64,000 nt of DNA from Marthasterias glacialis (GCA_911728455.2 OU452222.1:4309108-4373107); one strand, 5' to 3'. Counted from the first letter of the stretch, positions 9,371 to 21,820 are shown. Notes: generated from the sequence alone by a model not told the origin. Numbers and translations: made by a program.

Positions 9371-11640
9371 AACCAAAATTAAAGTCGGGGTCTTCAAATT
9401 CTATTTTTCTTGACTTTGACAGTACTTCAGACAGAAAGACTTCTATGGAAGATTGGTACTGGTATAGACTTTATAATCAGAAAAGACTGTTAGACTCATA
9501 CTAATAAAACAATTGTTTTGATGAATAACAATCCTGTATTCTACCTGCATACTGTTCCAACGGATTAAGTCTGTCCTGCTCCTTCTGAGAGAACCGGAAT
9601 TTGATTCGTTTATGAAACACATCATGATTTTACTTCAGTAACTCCTGAAGTTAGTGAACAATCTTGTCTAGTTTTGTACTTAATTATTTCTAGCCCAGTT
9701 CACTTTTATTTTATTGAAATTTGTGCTGTGGTGTCAATGAGGAGCAGGCGAGGCGTAAACCCATTACACGGCGAAGAACTAATAGTGAAAATGGGTTATT
9801 TAATAGGGTTGGCTGGCCATGACAAAATATCCGGCGGGTTCATATTTGGTACAACAGGCTGGCCATACGTCGTCGTTCTTTCCAGTCTGCAGTCGTGCAC
9901 CGAGGAAGCAGGGAGACAAAAATACCTGCATCCGCACTAAACTCGAGTATAATGCATTTGTACCGTAGGGTCCGAGAAATAAAATGAAATAATTGCTTGT
10001 ATGCCCCCGGGGTCAACCATGTCACAGCGAGAAAATGTTGCCGAAATAGGGTAAGAGAAATGTGCAGGAAAACGGTGAACAAAACCCCCAAAGCGCAGCT
10101 CAAATATCTTCCCACGAAAGTATATAATTAAAAGAACCCTTATATTCAGTTCCACCACCTTCGTTATACTGCTATGTGAAAAACGTACCTCTCCTATATT
10201 GCACGGATAGATATATTTACCGGGAAATATTTGGATACTATTTTAGGAAAATATCGGGTAACGGCAAACGCATTCCTAATTTAGCCGGGCTAGATCGGGC
10301 CGTGATTCCATTTCGTTTCGGGAATATGCAAATGCGGACAGCCGCTTTGTTAGATAGGAAATTGAACGTGGGCATCGGCAGACAAGATGAACCAAATTCG
10401 AAAGAAAGCGACCCTAGCACGCTTGCATTCAAATAACTAAATGAATGAATAAACAATCAACTATATAAACAAAACGTGAATACTGTCTAGACAGTATTAT
10501 TGTTCTTTATTGAGTTACTCATTTGAAGAGTTACGTGAACAAATGAAATGAAACTGTTCATCTTCCACGTAATGGAACAAATTAATAATTTAATAGACAA
10601 ATACAAATAATATAACAACAAAATATATCATTCATAAAATAATTCATAAAAAATATATTAGCAAATATGTATCAAATGAACTTCGGTGGATTTATGTTCT
10701 AATTTAAAAGCTTTGTTATTCTAGTCTAGATGTGATATTTAAAGCATTAAATCTAACTCTAATTTACCTACGTGCTTCTTCACGTTGTAACGTTTAAGTT
10801 GAAATACTAAATTGTAGTCCTTGTTTTTGTTTTTATTTATGTATTTAATGATCTCTTCAATTTCCATTTGATTAGATATTGAACTTCAATGATAAACCGA
10901 AGGGGTTATCATTTATATTACTGACCTTAATTTTTTTAATTTTATTTTTTATTTATTTATTTGTTTATTTTTGGGGGTAAAAATCTTCAAGAAACATACA
11001 AGAATATGAAAATAGCATTAGTTTACATGTACATTAAAAGCTTATAAAAGTTATATAAACATATATAAAAATACAAAGATATAAACATTAAAGGAAGACT
11101 AAGGCAATAAAACAGGTACATATCACGGCAAGAATACACAAATTTACGAAATCAGACTATACTAGACAAACCCATCAAAGATGGCCAGGAGATGCACTAT
11201 TTATGGGTAAATTTTGGGGAAGTCTAACTTTTCTTGAAAAGAGTTTGGACATATGCATGTGTATTTTGGGGGAAGAGTGATGTTTGCGCAAGTCATATGC
11301 TTCGGTTTTGTCATTTCTGTAGACTTATTCCGACGGCGTCACGTGCCTTTCTCAACCCTGGCCTACATTATGCCTCATCAAAGCTCATTATACCTCATCA
11401 AAGCCCGTGTCAATGTTTCTCTGTCAAACAGAGCAAACGCCTTGATGCAAGACTACCACACTGGGTGTTCAGGCCGGGTTGTGTCTCATTTGTTTTAGTC
11501 AACGCATGCTGGGACGAAGAAACCGGAACGGTTTATGTAGTCCGATCTGTGGTGGAGCGGTTTGAACAGTGTCTGTTTCATAATGATCTGGCATGACTGT
11601 TAAAGTGGTTGTGAAGTACATTCACTTTCTACAGCTGTGT
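9371..11640. other. Intron B-C; AT-rich, no gene recognised
   Basis: From about 10440 to 11220 the sequence is strongly AT-rich with simple A/T tracts. The ORFs at 9674-9940, 10176-10436 and 11234-11596 show no recognisable motif. Confidence 0.45.
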
Positions 11641-11892
11641 GTCCCCTCAATGTAGCACAAGACCTGCATATAGCCCGGTCCTATAAATGCAGCCACAACC
11701 CTGTACATCCCGGGTTAGGTCCAGGCTTCATGTACAATATTAAGGCTAATTAGGTTTGAGCTACATTAAGGTCCGGGCTACATACTGGGCTAATCTACGT
11801 CTGGGCTACATTTAGTCTGGGCTTATCTAGGTCTGGGCTACATTTAGTCTGGGCTTATCTAGGTCTGGGCTACATTTAGTCTGGGCTACATT
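11641..11892. repeat. Minisatellite locus 1 of the TGTACCTAAATGTAGC family, strand-switching
   Basis: The left part carries forward units (CAATGTAGCACAAGACCTGC, ACAACCCTGTACAT); from about 11730 the units are reversed (GGGCTACATTTAGTCTGGGC repeated). It therefore looks like a foldback with repetitive arms. Confidence 0.75.
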
Positions 11893-13617
11893 AAGCTCAT
11901 TGATTGTTAACTTGAAATTTGTAACTCTTTCAAAAACCGACGATACAAATGGTCTTCAAGAAGACCGATCCAAAACTAACTTCATCATGCCTTCGTATTA
12001 CAAACAGTTAAGCTATAATTGTGGCAATCATCGTTCCAAAAGTCTGCCTTACTTAATGTATTTTTCACAATGTATTCGATCAAAGAATACAAAAGTAAAA
12101 TAATATATCCACAAATCTTTATAAAAGAAGTTGTAAATAAACTGTTTAAACAAATAACTCATTCATAAATATGCCATAGAAAAGATTAAATCGACTTAAT
12201 GAGCCAACAGATCGTCAAAAGCAAAGAAGAACTTTGTGCATACAAAAAGTTAGTTCGACAACGACTCAGCCAGCCTTAACCTGCTCGAATAACAAACAGA
12301 TGTGGCTGTTTTTTCTTCCTTGAATATTATTAATTTTGATAAAACGGCATTTTGACAGTCGTTTACCCCTCCAAATTGAAACCCTTCCAAATTGAAACCC
12401 TTCCGATGTTGGTTTAAAAATATTAGCCTCGATGTTTTTACTCCTTGGGGGTTTTGCAGACTTTTATGAGAGCCATTGGAAATCGAAAGCTGTTTTCAAA
12501 GATTTGCTGGGAAACAGACTAGATGATACAACAATGAGAGTGTCATCTACCAAAATATATCCCCTGACCCATTTCGCCCTCCATAACAGTTCCATTCTTG
12601 GGGGTGAATATGACATTTACACAAGCAAATCCCATGGCGGGTCTCCGGCTTGTAGCAATTCTATGGAGTTGACACAACAGTGAAAACTCCGTTCATATGG
12701 AGAGGTAAAGACGCCCGATCGTGTGATATCACAACATGGGGTAAAACCAGCCTCTTTTGAAATCCCCCTTTTGGGGGTGAAAAAAACTATTCATAGACGT
12801 TTTGTTTTTTTGAAATTGGATCGAGTGGCCGAAGCCAAATATAACATAGATTAATTTACGCGAGAGCGATTGATTTACGTGGAGCGGTTGACACAAGCGA
12901 TTTTGATTGTAATTTTAAACTTACAGAGTTCTGAGTTGCTGTTTTCCTTTGGGGTATTATTGAACGATTTTTGTCTAAAGTAAAAAAAAAAAAAAAAAAA
13001 GCATTGGATAGATACATATTTTGTTTGGAACACAGGAGCACAAGATATTCTAATGAAGTTGGCATCAAAATGGTGGCATGTCAGAGATAGAGCTCAACGT
13101 TTACCCATTTAGTCTGTTTTAGACTACCAGTGTGTCGTGTTAGACCTTTCTATAGGAAGAATTTGAAGGGACAGATCATTCGACACTTGCTGGTCGATGT
13201 TGTATTTCCTTTTCCAAAACAGCATAACAATCATTACCTAAATGGTTTTCTGTGGGCAATTACCAACAGGGTTTCTGTGTCCACAATTAACAAATTATTT
13301 TGTTGTGTTTTTGTTTTTTGTGTTTGCACGCTATAGGACAAAACAAAAAGAAAATACCTAATTACTTTTCAGCTTAATTTTGGAATGTCTTGCCAAGAAA
13401 TATAGCCAAGTTATACCAAATGTGAAATAGGCCATACCAACTAGAACAGCCCACATAAATGCACATATGTATAAAACTGTTTTAAAAAAACTCTGATTAA
13501 ACATACTCCATCCCCATCCCTTTGTAATATATTTACTTTGATTGCCTATCATTTCCCCGCTCATTTCTTGTTCCCTTTTCATAATTCTCTTTTTTTTTCT
13601 ATAATGGATCTGTTTTT
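11893..13617. other. Intron B-C, no gene recognised
   Basis: This is low-GC sequence with a poly-A run at about 12982-12999. I see no exon or dispersed element. Confidence 0.45.
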
Positions 13618-13806
13618 ACGTCTGTGCTTGTTTATGCCCCTGACGAAAGTCTGGCCTGGATCGAAAACTAAGGCCATCACCACTACTTGTTCTATATATA
13701 ACTAGTTATATATGTTATATGTGTATATTATATAACTAGTAGTGGTGATGGCCTTAGCTTTCGATGCAAGCTAGACCTTCGTCAGAGGCAAAAACAAGCA
13801 CAGACA
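13618..13806. repeat. 189-bp imperfect palindrome with TA-rich centre
   Basis: The left arm (gtctgtgcttgttt, CCCCTGACGAAAGTCTGG, AAGGCCATCACCACTACTTG) is repeated in reverse on the right (actagtagtggtgatggcct, CTTCGTCAGAGG, AAACAAGCACAGAC). The centre is TATATAACTAGTTATATATG-like. The CTGACGAAAGTC...GATCGAAAAC spacing resembles the CTGANGA...GAAA repeat family. Confidence 0.8.
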
Positions 13807-14075
13807 TGAAAACAGAAAAAGGGAGTAGGGAATCGCAGGAAGGGATCCAAAAATAAGTGGGGAAATGATAGCCAAAGTAAATGATAGGCCTATCTATAAT
13901 TACATATTATAAAATTATAAAAAAAAAACCTACGATGAAATGCAGAAAGACCACATAACCAATGACCCAAATTTAACTCCTTAAAGATCTTAACTTCTGA
14001 TCTCAAGCGAACCCTGCAAAATACCACTGATAACAGCTGTACAGTTAGTGGCTACTCTATCATAATGCAATAAGC

Positions 14076-14076
<1 letters not shown>

Positions 14077-14107
<31 letters not shown>
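14077..14107. repeat. Poly-A run (about 31 A)
   Basis: This is an uninterrupted A tract. Other long homopolymers in the window are A at 22402-22428, A at 36919-36948, T at 52769-52792 and T at 53181-53210. Confidence 0.95.
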
Positions 14108-14108
<1 letters not shown>

Positions 14109-14149
14109 CAGCTGAAGAAGAAACAGTCAACTCTCCCGGTAGATCTAAT

Positions 14150-14420
14150 TCCTATTCTAAAGCGGATCGAGAGATGAGCGACCGAATCTATCTTTCCCAT
14201 TTCTCCATCCGTCTCAAAGGGTAAGTGACCGGGACGACGCGGTGTTGTGACAGACCGATGCAGGGGCTTGAACTCCCTCGCGCGGCATGTCAGGCACATC
14301 GGATCGGTCGACCTTTCCCGCGGGCGACAGCCGCGCGTCGCAACGTGCCCGCGCGGCGACGAACTTGCCCCTGGTTGTCGGTCGTTGCTGGGTTAAGAAC
14401 TCCTCATATTATGGAGACGT
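14150..14420. promoter_or_regulatory. CpG-rich island inside intron B-C
   Basis: This stretch is much richer in G+C and CpG than its surroundings (gcgcggcgacga, cccgcgggcgacagccgcgc). A plus-strand donor-like GGTAAGTGACC lies at its left end. It could be an internal promoter or first exon of another transcript; no coding exon is recognised. Confidence 0.3.
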
Positions 14421-15060
14421 GCGCGCGGATAGGACTGGAACACGCAGCCGTAATTAATACAGCACCACCAGAGCTCTGAAATAACTCATAGGGCAATACA
14501 ATGCTCGTTGATTCACCCAAGGACATTTTAAAGTTTTGGCGATCTCCGGGAAACAAATTTATTTTCATACCAGAGTTCAAGACACAATGTCATTAGCAAC
14601 TCATGAGAATTTCGATCTGAAATTGCCCCATCCATGGACGTACTTGTGTTTATATCAACACGAGGAAGCCAAAAACACGCGTAAAACATAAGCACATTTT
14701 CATGACGTCTTCTCACATTACATGTTATGAGAAATGTTTATTTAAAACGAGAAAAAAACTGAAATGAATGTTCTTTAAAACACATGCTCAATCTCTCTAA
14801 ATTTTTTATTTCCATTGATCACGAGGGGGTCTTTAAAAACTTGGCTTATCATATTACATTTGTAAGTGGCTCTTAAATTTTTTATTTATTTTTATTATTA
14901 ATATTTTTTTTTACTGTGCTGAAAATAACTTCATCAAAAAAACCCGACCCGCTTGTGGGCCAGAATTTTGACTGCGTTTGGGTTCAACTCTAGTGAAGAT
15001 TTTATGGCAAAAAACCATTTCAGGAAAATTGGGTGTGGACTTCCTGAGCCTGGTGATAAT

Positions 15061-15367
15061 ATGTGGTGAAAATATTTCTTTTGAGATGTGGTGGTTCTGA
15101 AAAGACAAAAACACCAAAACAAAACCGAAAAGAAGAAGAAAAAGCAAAAAAGAAAAAAAAACCGTTGGTTTAACTGCTCGACGTTTCGATCAATGTGGTA
15201 TGGGTGTCTTCAGATGTGGTGAAAATATTTCTTCTGAGATGTGGTGGTTCTGAAAAGACAAAAACACCAAAACAAAACCGAAAAGAAGAAGAAAAAGCAA
15301 AAAAGAAAAAAAACCACGTTGGTTTAACTGCTCGACGTTTCGATCAATGTGGTATGGGTGTCTTCAG
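15061..15367. repeat. Near-identical 152-bp tandem duplication
   Basis: The copy starting at 15061 (ATGTGGTGAAAATATTTCTT) restarts at 15213 with only a few differences and runs to about 15367. Each copy ends in CTGCTCGACGTTTCGATCAA and GGGTGTCTTCAG, the reverse of the GATCGAAACGTCGAG family. The inverted partner is at 15496-15525. Confidence 0.85.
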
Positions 15368-15495
15368 ATGACGTGCTTGACTCCTCAGCTACATGCTGCT
15401 GAGTATCGTACTGGAAGATCATCTCCACTGACGAGCTAATGGACATTGCACTTTACAGTATGTAGCTCGAGAGCACTTTTCCTGAATACCACCAG

Positions 15496-15525
15496 AGCAT
15501 GTTGATCGAAACGTCGAGTTGCTTT
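15496..15525 (+). repeat. GATCGAAACGTCGAG repeat end
   Basis: GTTGATCGAAACGTCGAGTT faces the two reversed copies at 15174 and 15328, so 15061-15525 forms an inverted-repeat unit. Confidence 0.65.
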
Positions 15526-15540
15526 TTGTCAGAACCCCAT

Positions 15541-15690
15541 CAAACGCCGGTTCGAATCCCCCTTGGACCTTGTACTTGGATTTGGTTTTCAGTCCCTACC
15601 TAATTACATTTCAGGTTTTTTTTCTTCTTCTTCTTCCCACATCTAAATCTGATTATCTCTCAATCGTCTTCTCTGGGTATCTACCTCTGT
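15541..15690 (+). repeat. SINE fragment, same family as 545-740
   Basis: CCGGTTCGAATCCCCC is the B-box, followed by GGTTTTCAGTCCCTACC and CCCACATCTAAATCTGA. The A-box part is replaced by the element to its left. Confidence 0.6.
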
Positions 15691-17560
15691 AATATATTGC
15701 AAGTCGCTTTTAATGCTCCGTCTTGACTAGAGAGCTCTTCAGCAAATGAAGACACAGCGTGTTCGCCTATTCGGGTACTCTTCCCTATGCGAACAAGATA
15801 CCTATAAGGTTTGACACAGCGATGTGGTCCTGGCCTCTCAAATGTCCAGTTAATACTCAATGCATTCATGTCTGATGGGCAATACCACAGGGATCTTGCT
15901 CAAAGAACAAAGTTTCCCATTTATGACACTCGGGAGCTGGCAGATATAGAAGGCACTGATTTCAATATCAATTTAGGCCAATGCATTCCAGCCCCGGAAT
16001 CGCAGCTGCAACTGGTGAAATACTAGCCAACTGGGAAACAAATTTAATAAATGTGAAGGTAAACAATGGCCTCTAAAGTTTCATTGTTACTGTCATTTTT
16101 AAAACATGCAGCGAGGGGACCGCAGGATTTCTTTTTTAAAAGCCAGATTTAATAAGCCGGTTTTAAAAGGGTATCGGCTTTATGTGCTAAAAGTGTGTCA
16201 TTTGTCTGTGGCGTGCAACTTGAGACTGGAATAGGGCTTAGGTCGAGACAGCGAGATGCTGTTGTGATTAAACAAAGAAAAAAAAAATGAAGAAGAAGAA
16301 GAAGAAATGGTGAAAGGATCTGACACATCACCAGAAACTGATCCGTCTCTAGAGCAACCCAAATCCGGACAGCAAACTGACCGGACCTGAAGGCTTTCAT
16401 ACGTCTGTTTTTCAGATGAAGTGTCTTATTGTCAGATGAGGTGATCTCTCCACATCCCTGACTATTGAAATAACTTTCAGACTGATAGGAGGGGCTATTA
16501 AAACACGTTTTGTTGTTGCGCCGACCGCGTTTAACAACACAAACGTATAGACATTCTTCAAGGGGCACCTTTACATGATAGCGCCCTCTATCGTCTACAG
16601 GTTTGAAGGTGACAATCAAATCCAATGGGAGACTTATTGGGAGGGGCCGTTCCAAACCTTGGCGTTTGGGGCTCCTGCTCTGGTTTTGGCTCCGCCATCA
16701 ATTTAGGAGCAGTGTGTATTTCGCACGGTGTATCCAGCATCAACCGGAGCCCGGAGCCCAATCCGGATCCGGATTGGGAGCTTAGGAAAAAGCCGCAGGT
16801 AAATCAAGCGTTCTCGAAAATGTGCACATGCTCAGAACTACGTAACAACAATTTAAATATTCCTGATAAGTCTGCTACCACCCAGCTTTCCAAAGTACCT
16901 CATACAATTCAATGAACTATTTTATTCATCATGTTATAACAACTTCTGAATCAAAATGCCAAAAGCCATTTTAAACAATTATTTACCATTTAACAATTTA
17001 CAATTTGAATACAAATGAATTAAAAGAAAACAAAACATATGTAAAAAAAAGAAGACAAAATAACAGTTCAAAAATACACATACATACACAGGGGCTCGCT
17101 TGTACCAATAGTCCATACAGTGGTTATGGTGAGACAAAACAGAACAAAAAAAATATGAAAACTTTAAATTAAATTCAATAATGTAAAATGAGGAGATACC
17201 AATCAGTTTAAACCCCGCCCACCACCAGCCTATCATAATACAGGTCGTATGAAGTCAGGAAGCGACCATCTGCTCTCGTGATATTGTTAAACTGACTATA
17301 AAGATGAAGACCATATTGACTGTACAACTTGCAATTTAAATTGCAAAGGTCTATACAATACGGAATGGCACAGAGTAACCCCATCAGTTAAAGTGTATGG
17401 TCGGTACAATTAGACGCGTGTGGCGTTGAATTTGCCATCAACCACTTTCTACATCACGCATCGGTGTTAGGGCAAGACCAGAACAGCACTTTCTGCTTCA
17501 AAACGGAGGCAGCGGGTATAAAGTCTAGCACTCCGTGCATGAAGTCGTACTCAAAACACT
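15691..17560. other. Intron B-C, no gene recognised
   Basis: A 168-aa minus-strand ORF at 16149-16655 and a 71-aa plus ORF at 15811-16026 show no motif or acceptor/donor pair I trust. The part from 16921 to 17200 is very AT-rich. Confidence 0.4.
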
Positions 17561-17690
17561 CCTTGGTCAGAATTGACCAGGGGCCCGTGGGGCCTGACCT
17601 ATTTCTGGGTCAGTACGACCCGGAATCTATGTCAAAATGACCCAGAAATGGGCCAAACTGACGCAGAATCCGAGTTAAAATCCCATTTTT
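17561..17690. repeat. TGACCCAGAAATGGGCC inverted motif cluster
   Basis: TTTCTGGGTCAGTACGACCC is followed about 40 bp later by TGACCCAGAAATGGGCC on the same strand, giving a small inverted repeat typical of a short non-autonomous element. Confidence 0.5.
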
Positions 17691-17959
17691 TTACATTTCA
17701 ATAGGGGGTAGTATTACTGTATTGTGCTTTTAGAGACCCTTTTGTTTGGGGGGGTGAACAAGATAGCTGTACCACCATGATCATAGTTTATGAGAAAGAG
17801 AGCAGGCCCAGTCTTAATTGCACCGTAAAAGAGATGGCATAATTAAGATGATAACAAAATGACGCCCAAGGAGAATAGCCCATAATCTATACATACATTA
17901 CCATCTATACTATATTATGATATACCATTATGTGGTCGCTGAATCAGGTACATGTGCTG

Positions 17960-18300
17960 TTCGGCGTGTCGTGGCCGAGCGGTCTATCGCATCGGGCTCA
18001 AGTTTCGTAGGTAAGGTCACCGGAGTGTGGGTTCGAATCCCGGTCGTGACACTTGTGTCCTTGAGCAAGACACTTTACTATAATTGCTTCTCATCACCCA
18101 TGAGTGTAAAATGGGTACCAGCGAGGGTAGAGATTGTGATTGATTAGCAACCTGTGCGCTGATTCTGCTGCCGGTGCTGCATACTCCAAAGGAGTTGAAA
18201 TGGTTTTAGGAATGCTTAATGGGGCCCGATGAGCGGGGGTAGTAACACTGTAAGGAGCTTTGAGAGGCCTAGCTGGCTTGATAACGTGCACAATAAGTAC
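17960..18300 (+). repeat. SINE with tRNA-Leu-like head
   Basis: A-box GTGGCCGAGCGGTC, a CTCAAG anticodon region (CAA), a long variable arm and B-box GGGTTCGAATCCC resemble a type II tRNA. The body TTGTGTCCTTGAGCAAGACA is shared with 39165-39435 and 49255-49460. The acceptor stem does not pair fully, so this is a SINE, not a tRNA gene. Confidence 0.7.
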
Positions 18301-18348
18301 GCATTTAAATTATTACTACGTTTGATTTTCTGCAATCTCACTTCACCT

Positions 18349-18430
18349 GAAGACGATCAGAGTATACTGATCGAAACGTCGAGTTGTTAAAAACCCGGTT
18401 CTTTTCAGAATCGCCACAACTCATAGAGAG
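18349..18430 (+). repeat. CTGAAGA...GATCGAAACGTCGAG repeat, best-formed copy
   Basis: CTGAAGACGATCAG, a six-base loop and CTGATCGAAACGTCGAG form a 7-bp stem between a CTGANGA and a GAAAC, followed by ACCCGGTTCTTTTCAGAATC. The arrangement recalls part of the hammerhead core known from Penelope-like elements, but stem III and the cleavage triplet are not evident. Confidence 0.6.
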
Positions 18431-18899
18431 AGCTTTATTCAAATGCTAATTCCGCAAGATATATCATTAATTTTATCGAGAATTGATGAGATAAGCGCTT
18501 TGCAGACCACGCATTGTACCGACCTGCTGCGTTGAAGCAGCATTTCGCTCAAATAGGGTGTTGAATTGAAGTCCTTGTTTAAAAAAAAAAAAAGCATAAT
18601 AGCTTTTGCTAAACTTGCTTTTATTACGGCTTGGCCGATTCAATTGCACTAATTGAGGGAACGACAGGAATGAACTCGTGGGTGCACTTTGACCACTGAT
18701 ACTTTATTAACAATATTCGTTCTGAAACATTCCCAGCTCGACCTAATTCTTAATTCAGTAACGCGTGGTGGTGGTGGGGGGGGGGGTCTATTATGAGTGA
18801 AACGGGATCCCCTTCTAAAACTCAACAGTAACACAACCCTGATTTGGAGTTGGAATTAGCCAGATGAAGAGACCGTTTGGTCCATTTCTATAAAGGGTA

Positions 18900-19020
18900 A
18901 TCAGGTTGGCTTAGTGGGTTCTTCCTTGCCTTTCACAAAATGCGGACCCCGGTTCGAATCCTGGACCGGAGCCTTGCATGTGGATTAGGTTTTCAGGGTT
19001 CCTTTGTTGTCATCAGAAGA
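18900..19020 (+). repeat. tRNA-derived SINE, short copy
   Basis: A-box GGTTGGCTTAGTGGG, B-box GGTTCGAATCCTGG, then GTGGATTAGGTTTTCAGGG. It is related to 545-740 and 15541-15690. Confidence 0.55.
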
Positions 19021-20777
19021 AAGATATCTTGATAATAATTCACCTCAACAATTATATTTTATCACTAAACACCAATCTCTCCACCATTTAGGGCCTCTCT
19101 CACACTCGTTTGCACTCTCGGAGTCCAATGTTGTTTCTGAATATTTGTGTTGCCGTGTTTCCTTGCAATGTGTGCTGGCCCAGTTTCGAATGTCTTGTGC
19201 TTTACATCATTGTCTGAGCTGAGAGACGACTATCTCGTCTTTCCCTCCGGCACCCATCATTGTCTTGAAATCGAACCGATTGGTGCAGCGTTGGATTAGA
19301 GCCAAGAATTCCGACCCAGAAGATGTTGACTAACCGAAAAACATTACCATGCGAGATGAGTAACTTCAACTTCTGGTAAAAACGAATTCCTAATATTTCT
19401 TTACCGCACTTCTTGATAATAGAAAAAACGGGGGCACATACAATGCAGCTTCCCCTATTGATTTCATTCTGAAAGATGTGAAAAGGGGGACATGGTGTGA
19501 AGGGGGCAGTGTTTCTTTTGAGGAAAATCATTCTGTGACGTGTTGGTAATTTGCCCCAAAAGAGGAATGCATTCTATAATGTGTGAACTGGGTTGGAATC
19601 ACTCGGGAAACACGCATAAAATGCAACGTTACTGAGCTCAACCCTTGTTTTCAGATAATTTCAACTCTTTATAATATAGCATGTTTTATTCCCCAAGCAA
19701 CATCCCGTCGGCTTCCCCCTTTTGTTGCCATTTTTGATCCTGCCATTTTTTTTAAACATCACCATGCTTGCCCAACTCAACAGAACAGTCCAGCTTCAAT
19801 TTCTGAAAAAATAAACTGTGTTTGTAATAATTGCTTCCGATTGCTTCTCACGTTGTTCGTATCGAGGTCAGTGCCTTCCAAAAAAATCAGGGCGAGAGAA
19901 GAAAAAAAGAAGAAGAGAGAAGTAGCTTCTTCCTGCCTGAGTGATCCGTCGCATTGAAGGGGAACAGTAAGGCATTGGGGCATCATTAAGACCATTATTG
20001 TCAATGACATCTTGAAGTGGCACATTGTGCTCCCTCAGATTGAGTGTTTTTTTCCCCTTCTTCTTGACGTTTTTATGCGGCCATGCGCTAGATGGCTAAA
20101 ATGAAATACATGAAAACGTGCAGTCATGCAACATTACTGCATCAACCTTCATCAGTCTGTCTACTTGACACTGCACACCAACTCTGAAGTACATTACGTT
20201 TTGTGTAAATTTTCAAATGCTATAAATTTTTGCCTGAATTTTTGTATTGCTGGGGAGCATTTTATCGTTTAAGTCGCTCGATTGAGATGGTTTGCACGTG
20301 ACTGTTTACCGGTTTCAAAGACTGTTGATCATTTTTAGTTTATTATTTCTTTAGATTGAGGGACTTCATTATAATAAGTAATAGTAAGTAACTACTGAGG
20401 CAGTTTACAAAGTTGTAGACAGAGTACATAATTAGTAGTCCTTAAAGTTTCAATATGGAGGCTTATAGAGCATAACAAGCACACTAGAACCAATCTTTCA
20501 GAGATTATACTTCGTCTGAATTACTGCGCAAAGTCGAGAAAAAGTAGCATTGAAAGACCGCCTATTGAGACAATCGAAATAAGCACGCGTATGAAATTTC
20601 ACGGTTCTCCCTATATAAAAAGGGATCGCATCATTTCAAATTGTCAAAGGTTGGTTGGTGTAACTATTGAACGCATGTAGATAGAAACAATGTACTCATT
20701 AAAATAAAACATGATGGAATAATTAAGGCAATCAAACATGCATAGAGGGCGTCTGCATATAAAACATTCCAAAAGAT
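19021..20777. other. Intron B-C, no gene recognised
   Basis: This is non-coding sequence with T/A-rich tracts. The ORFs at 19202-19531 and 19583-19957 have no recognisable content. Confidence 0.4.
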
Positions 20778-21125
20778 AGAACAGAGAAAGACGGTAGTTA
20801 ACGTGATGTCACAAAGTCGCAATCCCCGCTCAACCTCTACTCCACAAAATATATAAACAGGCATTATTTTTGCTACAAATACAACTACGGGATATCTCCT
20901 TTTCAAAAAAAATTGTAAGTTAAAGAAAATGGCGATAATACTAAGTTTAATAAGATTTAATTTTGTTTTAAATAACAAACAGAGTAAGACGGTCAATAAA
21001 CATCACATGTCAAAAAAGCATTCCCGCTCAACATTAATTTACTCATGAAAAAAAAATGAACTAAAAAAAGGGAATACTTTGCAATCCAACCACAGGATAT
21101 ATCCTTTTCAAAAAAAGTAGTCAAT
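20778..21125. repeat. Diverged direct duplication of about 200 bp
   Basis: AGACGGT, CCCGCTCAAC, GGATATCTCCTTTTCAAAAA and AAGTTAAAGAA recur in the same order in the second half (from about 20987) with indels. Confidence 0.5.
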
Positions 21126-21510
21126 TAAAGAATTTCCGTGAAGGCCAGTGAAACCCCAAAGGGGATAACGAATTAAACTTAACAGTCATGTTTCCATGCC
21201 AACCATTATTGCAGGACTGCTCCTTTCCTACAAACCATCTATTTATATTCCATGCGGTGACGTCATCATACCCATCTTCTCTCTGATGTCGTATTTAGGT
21301 AACGTGCGGATGAAGGGAGTCCGTTTCGCCTCTAATTAACGCAAATTATCCCACTAATAGCAGTTATAATCATCATTACGTTGCCATTCTCCAGAAAAGC
21401 TTCACGTCCCATTTTCTTCAGCAGAAAATTATTGCCGAGCAAATTTCTTTTCTCCCTCTCACATTTTAGTGAAATTAAGTTACCAATTACAGAATAAAAC
21501 AAAATGTCCC

Positions 21511-21820
21511 TACATTGGTAATTGTCAAAGACCAGTGTCCGCAGTTTATGTAACCCATCATGTCCATGATATAATTATAACAAACATGTGAAAGTTTGAA
21601 CTCAAAACACAGTGTAAATTTTTTTTATTGTTTTCACTGTTTTTCAAACACCAGATTTCAGACGCGAGAGATCAAAACCTATTGTTTTACACATATCTCA
21701 AAAACTCCAGCATTTCAGGCAAAAATATTTCAAGGGAAGTTTTCAACCGTGCCCTTCTGTCTACCTTGCAAGTTGTGTGCAAATCTGTGGACATTTATTG
21801 TTTTCAATCTTACCAGTGCT
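21511..21820 (+). mobile_element. MITE M1, copy 1 (ACATTGGTA termini)
   Basis: It begins TACATTGGTAATTGTCAAAG and ends TCTTACCAGTGC, with inner AATTTCAGGCAAAAATATTT-type and GTGTGCAAATCTGTGGACAT segments shared with 41734-42065 and 44629-44965. No ORF of meaning is present. Confidence 0.7.

Noticed and set aside
16149..16655. 168-aa minus-strand ORF
   Set aside because: No motif, includes a low-complexity Leu/Phe run from GAAGAA repeats; probably chance.
17964..18052. tRNA-Leu(CAA) gene
   Set aside because: The acceptor stem pairs only in part and the sequence runs into a SINE body shared with two other loci.
18349..18430. Definite hammerhead ribozyme
   Set aside because: CTGANGA and GAAAC are present but stem III and the NUH cleavage site are not identifiable; kept only as a finding to test.
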